Shown here: one piece after another, positions 6,619-12,339 of the stretch
Layout: the number at the start of each line of letters is the position of its first letter
Position numbering within the stretch: position 1 is the stretch's first letter
Assembly: GCA_035715525.1 (NCBI GenBank)
Contig: DASTLA010000188.1
Location: forward strand, 1 to 12,626
Source of the DNA: JAHBWI01 sp035715525
Lineage (GTDB): Bacteria > Nitrospirota > Nitrospiria > Nitrospirales > Nitrospiraceae
Length of the DNA stretch: 12,626 nucleotides
Direction: 5' to 3'
Program-made: the position numbers and the translations under genes
Notes under the pieces: generated by a model
What the model was told of the DNA's origin: nothing
The model's database searches: none
What the model saw: the letters and a program-made list of their open reading frames with translations, nothing else

Positions 6619-8598
6619 ATGATGGCTGATGGCTCGGACCGGCCGGATTCAGCCGATGTGCCGCTCATCCCTGCCTCGCAATGTCTGCCCGAAATCACTC
6701 CCAAAGCAATTGTGTTGTCGGTGATTCTGGCCGCGATCCTGGCCGCTGCCAACGCGTACCTCGGACTCTTTGCCGGCATGACGGTATCGGCCTCGATTCC
6801 CGCCGCGGTGGTTTCCATGGCGGTCCTGCGGCTATTTCGAAACAGCAACGTTCTGGAAAACAACATCGTCCAAACCGCCGCCTCTTCCGGCGAAGCACTG
6901 GCAGCGGGGGTAATTTTCACCGTTCCGGCCTTGCTGCTGGTCGGCTATTGGACGGCCTTCGATTATTGGCAGACCACAATCTTGTCGTTCGTCGGAGGAC
7001 TGTTGGGCGTCTTGTTTACGATACCTTTGCGCCGCGCCTTGATCGTGGATGCCCGCTTACGATTCCCGGAAGGCGTCGCGACCGCGGAGGTGTTGAAGGT
7101 GGGGACCAAGGGACGTGGGGACGGTTCCCACCGGGCCCGCTCCTTGGCGTTGGCCGCCGGACTCGGAGGCTTGTTCAAATTTGCCGAAGGCGGTTTGAAA
7201 CTGTGGGCCGATTCACTCGAAGGGGTCCTGCAAGTCGGCCGCGCTACCTGGTACGGAGGCTTGAATCTCTCTCCGGCTCTGCTCGCCGTAGGCTACATCA
7301 TCGGGCTCAACACGGCGTTGGTGGTGTTTCTCGGCGGTGTCCTGGGGTGGTTGGTCTTCCTGCCCCTCATCCAGTGGCTTTCCGATTCCCCCGATCCCCT
7401 CACGGGATTGGCGGCGGCCAAGGCGACGTGGAGCGGACAAATTAGATACATCGGGATCGGCGCCATGCTGATCGGCGGCGTCTCGACGCTTTTCCAGGTT
7501 CGACGGCCGGTCATCGAAAGTCTTAGGCAGCTCATCAGGATGTATCGCGTCCACAGCTTCGCGAGGAACGAGACGACTCCGCGTACCGAACGAGACGCGG
7601 GACCGGTATGGCTCGGGGGGATGACGCTGCTGTCCGTCGTCGCGATGGTGCTGCTCTATCAACGAATACTCGATCACTTCTGGCACGGTCTGGGACTGGC
7701 AATGGTCATGACGATCGCAGCCTTCCTCTTCGCCTCGGTGGCCGGCTATATGGCTGGACTCGTGGGAAGCTCGAGCAATCCCGTGTCCGGCGTGACGATC
7801 GCGACGATCATGTTGGCCTCGCTGTTTCTCCTCGTCCTGCTCGGGCAGGGCAATTCCATGGGCCCCCCCGCTGCGTTGCTGGTGGGCGCCGTGGTCTGCT
7901 GTGCCGCTGCCATGGGAGGGGATAATCTCCAGGATCTGAAGACGGGACACCTGGTCGGGGCCACGCCGTGGAAGCAGCAGGTCATGCAGGTGATCGGCGT
8001 AGGGACAGGAGCCCTCGTCATCGTCCCAGTGCTTTCGTTGCTGCACGCCAAATACGGCATCGGTGAGCCGTCCTCCTCCCATCCGCATCCGTTGAGCGCT
8101 CCGCAGGCGTCGCTCATGGCAAATCTGGCACGTGGGGTGTTCGGCGGTTCGGTCCCCTGGCATCTCGTAGCTTTTGGCGCAGGAGTAGGGGGCGTGGTCA
8201 TAGCGCTGGATGCGCGGCAGCGGAGGCGTGCAAGCGTTTTTCGCTTGCCGGCTTTAGCAGTGGCTCTAGGCATCTACTTGCCGTTTAAGTTGTCGGCTAC
8301 GATCGTGTTGGGGGGATTGCTCGCGGAGTATGGACTTCGGCAACAGATTAAACCAGACAAGCCGGAAGGAGACCAAGGATTGTTGTTTGCGGCGGGTCTG
8401 GTGACCGGGGAGGCGCTGGTCGGCATTCTGCTGGCATTGCCCATCGCCTTAACCGGTATGTGGCCGTCACTCTCTGCAGACCCGTTTGAACTATTCGAAA
8501 TGCCTCCACTCGGTGGTTGGCCCGGCCTCATGGCCCTGCTTTCCATCGCGCTCTGGATGCACCGTACAACCGGAACAGGACCAACAATCAGACGTTAA
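6619..8598 (+). CDS. OPT-family oligopeptide transporter
   Basis: A 659-residue integral inner-membrane protein of the oligopeptide transporter (OPT) family, which uses the proton gradient to import peptides or metal chelates. It contains many hydrophobic helices (about 14-16 by eye). Family signatures seen: NAYLGLFAGMTVSASIPAAV (45-64), NNIVQTAASSGEALAAG (81-97), RFPEGVATAEVL (148-159), GSSSNPVSGVT (383-393), GGDNLQDLKTGHLVGATP (433-450) and GIYLPFKLSATIVLGGLL (551-568). A hydrophilic loop lies near 300-330. The GAGG ribosome site overlaps the TGA of the upstream methyltransferase gene. ATG codons at 6619 and 6622 follow; the second has the better spacing. The two genes are therefore probably co-transcribed and coupled, although no functional link is obvious. 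Longer in-frame starts at 6361 would lie inside the methyltransferase gene and are not credible. The substrate is unknown. Confidence 0.9.
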   Translation: MMADGSDRPDSADVPLIPASQCLPEITPKAIVLSVILAAILAAANAYLGLFAGMTVSASIPAAVVSMAVLRLFRNSNVLENNIVQTAASSGEALAAGVIFTVPALLLVGYWTAFDYWQTTILSFVGGLLGVLFTIPLRRALIVDARLRFPEGVATAEVLKVGTKGRGDGSHRARSLALAAGLGGLFKFAEGGLKLWADSLEGVLQVGRATWYGGLNLSPALLAVGYIIGLNTALVVFLGGVLGWLVFLPLIQWLSDSPDPLTGLAAAKATWSGQIRYIGIGAMLIGGVSTLFQVRRPVIESLRQLIRMYRVHSFARNETTPRTERDAGPVWLGGMTLLSVVAMVLLYQRILDHFWHGLGLAMVMTIAAFLFASVAGYMAGLVGSSSNPVSGVTIATIMLASLFLLVLLGQGNSMGPPAALLVGAVVCCAAAMGGDNLQDLKTGHLVGATPWKQQVMQVIGVGTGALVIVPVLSLLHAKYGIGEPSSSHPHPLSAPQASLMANLARGVFGGSVPWHLVAFGAGVGGVVIALDARQRRRASVFRLPALAVALGIYLPFKLSATIVLGGLLAEYGLRQQIKPDKPEGDQGLLFAAGLVTGEALVGILLALPIALTGMWPSLSADPFELFEMPPLGGWPGLMALLSIALWMHRTTGTGPTIRR

Positions 8599-9065
8599 TC
8601 GCTGGGCGGTTCGAAGTGGCCCGGTGGACGCGATTGCCATGGCACCGTGGCTTGTCTCGATTGTTTGACGAGGCTCTTGAGACTCATCTCTGCCGCACGA
8701 AGCAGTTTGGGCTCGCCGCTCTGCACCAGCGCGGTCAAGAGGACGTAAAGGTTTCGATCTCTTCCTGAAGCCTGGAGCATACGCTGCAGGACAGGATCCG
8801 CTTGGTCCGACTTCGTTTCGAGCTCCGGACTTTCGTCATCCTCCTTGAACAACAAGTCAATCTGAGAGGGGAGGACGAATAGCCAGGAGACCGGAACATG
8901 GAGGGCTTCAGCCAGGGCAGAGACGGTCGAATGAGGCGGGTCTTCCCGTTCGCCTTCAATGGCTTCCAAGTAATCAACCGAAATACCGCCCCGTTCCGCT
9001 AAGGTGCGCTCCGAAAGGTTTTTCCATGTCCGCCAAGCCCGGACAAACGAACCGACATGCTCCAT
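8595..9065 (-). CDS. XRE-family helix-turn-helix transcriptional regulator
   Basis: A 156-residue DNA-binding protein. The N-terminal HTH spans about residues 5-62: VGSFVRAWRTWKNLSERTLA, then ISVDYLEAIEGERE, then STVSALAEALHVPVSWLFVL. This is the classical five-helix Cro/CI layout with the recognition helix at ISVDYLEAIE. The remaining 90 residues are acidic and then helical (LQRMLQASGRDRNLYVLLTALVQSG), perhaps for oligomerisation; I recognise no ligand domain. I chose the ATG at 9065 because the HTH begins there. An upstream ATG at 9125 would add 20 Cys/Ser-rich residues and has no ribosome site. A TAATAT -10-like box lies 7 bp before 9065. The gene ends tail to tail with the transporter, sharing a 4-bp TTAA in which both stop codons fall. 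It is divergent from the small basic protein, its most likely target together with itself. Confidence 0.8.
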   Translation of the reverse strand: MEHVGSFVRAWRTWKNLSERTLAERGGISVDYLEAIEGEREDPPHSTVSALAEALHVPVSWLFVLPSQIDLLFKEDDESPELETKSDQADPVLQRMLQASGRDRNLYVLLTALVQSGEPKLLRAAEMSLKSLVKQSRQATVPWQSRPPGHFEPPSD

Positions 9066-9072
9066 ACGCGCG

Positions 9073-9102
9073 ATATTACTGGAATCTTCTTCGAGGGTGC
9101 AA
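9073..9102 (-). promoter_or_regulatory. sigma-70-like promoter of the XRE regulator
   Basis: On the minus strand TTGCAC (9102-9097) is followed after 18 bp by TAATAT (9078-9073). Initiation 6-7 bp downstream would fall at or beside the ATG at 9065, so this transcript would be leaderless or nearly so. That agrees with the lack of a ribosome site before this ATG. Confidence 0.4.
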
Positions 9103-9113
9103 CGGCATGATAA

Positions 9114-9142
9114 TTGTTTACGCATCGAACTGGCTCTATGAA
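9114..9142 (+). promoter_or_regulatory. sigma-70-like promoter of the small basic coiled-coil gene
   Basis: TTGTTT (9114-9119) and TATGAA (9137-9142) are separated by 17 bp. The box lies 11 bp from the opposing -35 element of the regulator gene, so both promoters could be covered by one bound repressor. The implied leader of about 95 nt contains the short inverted repeat AGGCT/AGCCT (around 9149-9169). Confidence 0.35.
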
Positions 9143-9244
9143 ATCAAAGGCTTATCTACGATCAGCCTATCTAGAACAAAGGCAGTCGAATCGGGTAAAA
9201 TGACAACCCAAGCAAGGTTAGGTCGAAGCGAGGAGGACTATCCG

Positions 9245-9586
9245 ATGTTAGGAACAGATATTCGCGGCATCATGGCCGAGGAAGAGGAAGTCCAACGACG
9301 GCAGGAAGCCCTGCGATCACTGATGTCCATGCGCGAACGTCTGCTTCGCGAATCGCTTGAAGCACGGATCAAACGGGCACGAACCACCGGAGATTGGACC
9401 AACCTCTCTCGAGATGAATGCGCCAACATTTACAAACAAGAACGTGTCCATCTTCGGGCGCAACTTGAACAATTACGCCTCGAGCGCGATCGCACCCGCG
9501 GTAAACTGTCGGCGCTCAAACGAGCCAAGGCGCGGGCGCAACGAATCCGTGCAGCAGAAGCCGCCTCGGGGAAAAAACGCAAATAG
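9245..9586 (+). CDS. small basic coiled-coil protein, hypothetical
   Basis: A 113-residue, strongly charged, mostly helical protein that I do not recognise. It begins MLGTDIRGIMAEEEE, continues with heptad-like helices (about 12-47, and 62-108 with LRAQLEQLRLERDRTRGKL), and ends in a Lys/Arg/Ala-rich tail (KRAKARAQRIRAAEAA then GKKRK). It has no cysteines apart from one near residue 59, no membrane segment and no signal peptide. The basic tail could bind nucleic acid or ribosomes; that is speculation. The start is well fixed: AGGAGG (9231-9236) lies 8 nt before the ATG at 9245. Longer in-frame starts (9026, 9200) lack such a site and would run into the divergent regulator. A strong hairpin follows the stop codon, so it is probably a single-gene transcript controlled by the adjacent XRE protein. 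Confidence 0.75.
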   Translation: MLGTDIRGIMAEEEEVQRRQEALRSLMSMRERLLRESLEARIKRARTTGDWTNLSRDECANIYKQERVHLRAQLEQLRLERDRTRGKLSALKRAKARAQRIRAAEAASGKKRK

Positions 9587-9606
9587 GCAGGCCCTTCGGG
9601 CCTGCC
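9586..9606 (+). terminator. hairpin terminator after the coiled-coil gene
   Basis: GGCAGGCCC-TTC-GGGCCTGCC is a perfect 9-bp GC-rich stem with a 3-nt loop, starting on the last base of the TAG stop. Downstream on the plus strand is TCGCTCGTT, so the U-tract is poor. On the minus strand the stem is followed by a T-rich run (GCGTTTTTT after 8 nt). Confidence 0.6.
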
Positions 9607-9642
9607 TCGCTCGTTATCCACTCCTCCATCCCCTGGTCTCCG

Positions 9643-10473
9643 TTGTCAGACCTTCGTTCCATCCCACGCGCCTCCGCCGCCCTTATTATTGGACTTGTCA
9701 AAGATAGACGAACCAGAGAGCGGGAGCGGCTGTTCGTGGTGGAAGGTGCCAAGCCGATTTTCGAGCTGCTGCAACGAGCGCCGGGCTTAATCTCGACGCT
9801 CGTGATTTCACCCGGCTTTTTGCGCCGCCAGTCGGACGCGGCGAAGCGGCGTCTGCTCCAAGGCACTCATCGAATATTCGGTTGCACGGATAGCCGATTC
9901 GGGCAACTGTCCGATGTCGATACACCAGCCGGCATTTTGGCCGTGGTCCGACAACCGGAATGGGATCGGCGGCGATATCTTGAACGAAAAACCCTGCTGG
10001 GCATCTTCTGCGACCGCATTCAGGATCCGACTAATCTGGGAACGATCATTCGGACCGCGGCCGGTCTGGCAGTGGATGTCCTCTGGCTCTCTCCTCAGTG
10101 CGTCGATGTGTTCAATCCCAAGGTCGTGCGTGCCACCGCCGGTGCTCTGCTCGAACTCCCGATATTCGCTCGTACGGATCTCAAAGAGCTATCCGGGCTG
10201 GGCCTTGCCATTATGGGAGCGGATGTACGCTACGAGGGCAGTCGGCCGCTACGATCGGTGAAGAGCAGGCCGTCCCGGACAGTCCTGGCTATAGGGAACG
10301 AAGGAGAGGGTCTTTCGGCCGAGACTCGTGCATTGACCGATTTGCGTCTGACCATTCCCTTGAAAAACACAGTCGAATCACTCAATGCAGCCTCTGCAGC
10401 GGCAATTTTTTTGTTTCACCTCACAGGCTTACCTGTAACGGAGGCTCTGGAAAATACGTCCGACTCTCGTTGA
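9643..10473 (+). CDS. SpoU/TrmH-family RNA 2'-O-methyltransferase
   Basis: A 276-residue SPOUT-class enzyme expected to use SAM to methylate a ribose 2'-OH in rRNA or tRNA. Seen: an N-terminal substrate-binding region of the RlmB/SpoU type (about 5-105, with RERERLFVVEGAKPIFELL and TPAGILAVV); motif 1 DPTNLGTIIRTA (128-139) with Asn131 and the catalytic-type Arg137; VVRATAGALLELPI (161-174); motif 2 AIGNEGEGLS (216-225); and motif 3 LTIPLKNTVESLNAASAAAI (236-255), which form the trefoil-knot SAM pocket. The length is normal for the family. The likely start is TTG at 9643: no ATG or GTG lies near the family-typical N-terminus and I see no Shine-Dalgarno site, so the exact start is uncertain. 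The preceding hairpin (9586-9606) separates it from the coiled-coil gene. Which RNA is modified (rRNA as for RlmB, or another) cannot be told. Confidence 0.88.
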   Translation: MSDLRSIPRASAALIIGLVKDRRTRERERLFVVEGAKPIFELLQRAPGLISTLVISPGFLRRQSDAAKRRLLQGTHRIFGCTDSRFGQLSDVDTPAGILAVVRQPEWDRRRYLERKTLLGIFCDRIQDPTNLGTIIRTAAGLAVDVLWLSPQCVDVFNPKVVRATAGALLELPIFARTDLKELSGLGLAIMGADVRYEGSRPLRSVKSRPSRTVLAIGNEGEGLSAETRALTDLRLTIPLKNTVESLNAASAAAIFLFHLTGLPVTEALENTSDSR

Positions 10474-10524
10474 TCTCGACCGATACAGGGCAGGAGAAAG
10501 ATGTGGCACTTTGATACGGCATCT

Positions 10525-10533
10525 TGGTATTAT
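10525..10533 (+). promoter_or_regulatory. extended -10 element, candidate tRNA-Phe promoter
   Basis: TG-G-TATTAT forms an extended -10 box about 49 bp upstream of the mature tRNA 5' end. The -35 region (near 10505-10510, GGCACT) is poor, as allowed for extended -10 promoters. It is the best candidate in the 108-bp spacer between the methyltransferase stop and the tRNA. Confidence 0.3.
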
Positions 10534-10581
10534 GCGACGGTTTACGAGCCTTCTCATCAGCCCCGCGAGATATTCCCCCGT

Positions 10582-10657
10582 GCCGAGGTAGCTCAGTTGG
10601 CAGAGCACAGCCCTGAAAAGGCTGGTGTCGACAGTTCGATTCTGTCCCTCGGCACCA
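10582..10657 (+). tRNA. tRNA-Phe (anticodon GAA)
   Basis: A complete 76-nt cloverleaf. The acceptor GCCGAGG pairs with CCTCGGC (10647-10653). The D-stem is GCTC/GAGC with AGTTGGCA in the loop. The anticodon stem CAGCC/GGCTG encloses CTGAAAA with GAA at 10615-10617. The variable loop is GTGTC, and the T-stem GACAG/CTGTC encloses TTCGATT. The discriminator is A10654 and CCA is encoded (10655-10657). No intron and no mismatched stem pairs were found. No clear terminator follows. Confidence 0.97.
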
Positions 10658-10862
10658 CACTTCGCATACTTGCAGATAGTTCTAGGTTGAATGGCGCCTC
10701 AGTCTCTATCTAGCCGCTCAGAAGCAATCTCTAGTTTCGTCACTGAATCTCGTAGTCGCCCACCAGCTACGACTAGGTCAAGCCCGTCCCTTTATCCTTT
10801 ATATAACGACAGAGCCCATGCCGCGTGGTTCAACTATGGGGCGAATGTGTGCCGCAAGTCGG

Positions 10863-10900
10863 GGAGATGTAAGTATGATTTTCAGCTCGCTTGCATCTCC
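10863..10900. other. 11-bp stem-loop of unknown role
   Basis: GGAGATGTAAG (10863-10873) pairs with CTTGCATCTCC (10890-10900) with one U-G wobble, around a 16-nt loop; G10861-C10902 can extend it past a wobble. No T-run follows, so it is not a standard terminator. It could be part of a structured RNA or a protein-binding dyad. Confidence 0.35.
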
Positions 10901-11040
10901 TCATCCATGTTTGCTTCAAAGGATTCTCTTTAACGCACTGATTACAGCGCAATGCTCCCTGAATGACCGGTCGGATTCCGTGTAACCTCACGGTTCTTAG
11001 ACCGAGTCAGGCTGTACCCAAGTACGGGCCGATAAGGTAT

Positions 11041-11211
11041 TCATCGATACCAATAGGCCAGAACCCAAACTTCCAGAAGATTGGATTCGCCGGATATTGA
11101 TTTTTCCATTTCTTTGGGAGTTGGGAGTGCGGCGGTCGACCCTGCAGGCACGAGGGCGGACCGCCCGGCGGGTGAAACACGAGCCACTCTAGTGTAGGTA
11201 CCCGTTTCCAT
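11041..11211 (-). CDS. weak small ORF, 56 residues, hypothetical
   Basis: The ATG at 11211 is preceded by AGGAAG with 4 nt of spacing, which is the only reason to list it. The predicted peptide (METGTYTRVARVSPAGRSAL at the start, ending in an aromatic stretch LEVWVLAYWYR) matches no family I know, and the frame includes a GC-rich stem-loop. It is divergent from the LuxR-type gene, with an 84-bp gap. It is as likely to be chance as real. Confidence 0.2.
   Translation of the reverse strand: METGTYTRVARVSPAGRSALVPAGSTAALPTPKEMEKSISGESNLLEVWVLAYWYR
11131..11165. other. GC-rich two-part stem-loop
   Basis: GGCGGTC (11131-11137) pairs with GACCGCC (11159-11165). Inside, after a 2x2 internal loop, CCCT (11140-11143) pairs with AGGG (11153-11156) around a 9-nt loop. 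No T-tract follows in either direction, and it lies upstream of the LuxR-type gene. The role is unknown. Confidence 0.3.
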
Positions 11212-11295
11212 GGATCTTCCTAGGACCATCCGGCTCTTGAGAAAAGGCGGCAACACGCCGACCATTCGGGGCAGTGTATGCTTAGGGGGAAGGCT

Positions 11296-11538
11296 ATGCC
11301 GCATGATGCCTTGTCGCCGCGCGAATTGGAGGTGCTGTTCCTTCTCGGCAAGCGATTGACGACACGGGAAATCGCAGGGCGTCTGCGGCGCAGCACCAAT
11401 ACGATCGCAATGCATCGTCAAAGCATTTTACGCAAACTGGGATGTACACGCACACACGATGCCTTGCGGACAGCGTCCATCCTGGGGCTATTACCTGAGG
11501 AGCGGGGGTCCTTGATGCGCGATGCACGGAGAAGCTAG
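11296..11538 (+). CDS. stand-alone LuxR/GerE-type HTH regulator
   Basis: An 80-residue protein that is nearly all DNA-binding domain. LSPRELEVLFLLGKRLTTRE (6-25), then IAGRLRRSTNTIAMHRQSIL (26-45), then RKLGC and a final ALRTASILGLL helix match the LuxR C-terminal HTH (LTxREIEVL, EIAxxL, STxTVxxHxxxIxxKL), with the recognition helix around STNTIAMHRQSIL. There is no receiver or autoinducer domain: the frame hits a stop at 11221, so no fused N-terminus exists nearby. Similar small stand-alone regulators such as GerE are known. The start at 11296 follows AGGGGGAAGG with good spacing; the ATG at 11278 would add six residues. A 13-bp dyad (11543-11555) follows the stop and a membrane-protein gene lies downstream. 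Whether it is a true solo regulator or the relic of a NarL-type response regulator is undecided. Confidence 0.8.
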   Translation: MPHDALSPRELEVLFLLGKRLTTREIAGRLRRSTNTIAMHRQSILRKLGCTRTHDALRTASILGLLPEERGSLMRDARRS

Positions 11539-11542
11539 GAGT

Positions 11543-11555
11543 CATACCCGGTATG
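11543..11555. promoter_or_regulatory. 13-bp dyad downstream of the LuxR-type gene
   Basis: CATACC-C-GGTATG is a perfect 6+1+6 inverted repeat starting 5 nt after the LuxR-type stop. It is too tight for a stable RNA hairpin, so a protein-binding site is more likely. A TATAAG -10-like hexamer (11592-11597) lies further downstream, ahead of the membrane-protein gene, with no good -35 element. Confidence 0.3.
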
Positions 11556-11718
11556 CGCGCTGGCGGATACCAACAATCTCGACATCCCGCCTATAAGTGA
11601 GAGCTCCTGAGGTCACGAACTCTGCCCGGCTCTGCTCGGAAGCCTCCTAGTGTTCTCCCCATCCGTTTTGTGCCATGCCAAACGAAGCTCGGTGGAGATA
11701 GTCCTACGGGTGCACGCC

Positions 11719-12180
11719 ATGCATCTCGAGGTACCTCTTTACGCCATAAAGGTGGGCTTGGTGGGGTTTTGGACCCTTTGGTTTCTCATCGCCTTTCTCA
11801 CCAACATCTTCGATGGAATGAAAACCGCTGGCCTCCTGTCCTCGAGATGGAAATTCGCCTCGCACAATTTCCAGGCAGTCGCTAAGGCAACGCGTACGTA
11901 CCAGGCGCCGCCATGGGTCCCTAAACTACTCTTTGGCTGCGTCATTCTGTGGGAGGCTTGCGCGGTTGGCTCCTTCGGATGGGTGTTAATGTCCGCCTGG
12001 CTCACAGGATCTCTCTCGCGCGGGTCACTTAATCTCGCCTTTGCCGTCAGTGGTGCGCTTCTGGCGGGCTTTATGCTGGCCGACGAGGTGTTCAAACAAT
12101 ACGACCGTGAGCGCGGTCATGCAGTACTGTTTCTCGCGCAACTCGTCAGTTTCGCATGTCTCTATCTGTCTTCTGCCTGA
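11719..12180 (+). CDS. four-helix integral membrane protein, hypothetical
   Basis: A 153-residue hydrophobic protein with four predicted membrane helices at about 9-29, 67-93, 104-122 and 132-151. A polar loop between helices 1 and 2 contains TNIFDGMKTAGLL and WKFASHNFQAV. Glu79 lies inside the second helix. The overall plan (NxxD-type motif after helix 1, a buried Glu in helix 2, four helices) is loosely like the DUF2165 small integral membrane proteins, but I would not assign it on that basis. The ATG at 11719 begins just before helix 1. An in-frame GTG at 11650 would add 23 non-membrane residues, and neither start has a strong ribosome site. It follows the LuxR-type gene on the same strand after 180 bp and could be its target; this is inference from position only. 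Confidence 0.65.
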   Translation: MHLEVPLYAIKVGLVGFWTLWFLIAFLTNIFDGMKTAGLLSSRWKFASHNFQAVAKATRTYQAPPWVPKLLFGCVILWEACAVGSFGWVLMSAWLTGSLSRGSLNLAFAVSGALLAGFMLADEVFKQYDRERGHAVLFLAQLVSFACLYLSSA

Positions 12181-12339
12181 TAGCTCTTCGCCTCGTGCTC
12201 GAGCGACATGCCGGCCCACCCTATCAGCGATCATGGCGGTCTCCTCTACGCCGTGGGTAGACCGTTAGAGATTGATGAAGGGAAAGAATTCAAAACCGAT
12301 CCGAGTAACCATCGTGCCAGAGGCGGCGCGTAGCGAGAA

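Larger units (their letters stand above)
10658..11277. other. 620-bp stretch downstream of tRNA-Phe without a convincing gene
   Basis: No open frame here has family-like sequence. It contains a short stem TCGTAG/CTACGA (10750-10772), an 11-bp stem-loop (10863-10900), a GC-rich stem-loop (11131-11165) and one weak minus-strand ORF. Composition is locally more AT-rich (for example around 10790-10810) than in the flanking genes. I looked for a repeat of the tRNA 3' end as an attachment-site scar and saw none. It may be decayed DNA or house an unannotated small RNA. Confidence 0.5.

Noticed and set aside
7213..8163. 316-codon minus-strand open frame opposite the OPT transporter
   Set aside because: The opposite strand encodes conserved OPT motifs throughout; the minus product is His/Arg/Gln-rich low-quality sequence typical of a shadow frame.
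9065..9586. XRE regulator plus small divergent gene as a toxin-antitoxin pair
   Set aside because: The genes are divergent rather than in one operon, and the small protein shows no toxin family motif; it is kept only as a remark in the findings.
10691..10933. 80-codon plus-strand ORF after the tRNA
   Set aside because: It has a poor ribosome site (AGG with 4 nt spacing) and a Ser/Arg-rich product with no family pattern, and it crosses the 10863-10900 stem-loop.
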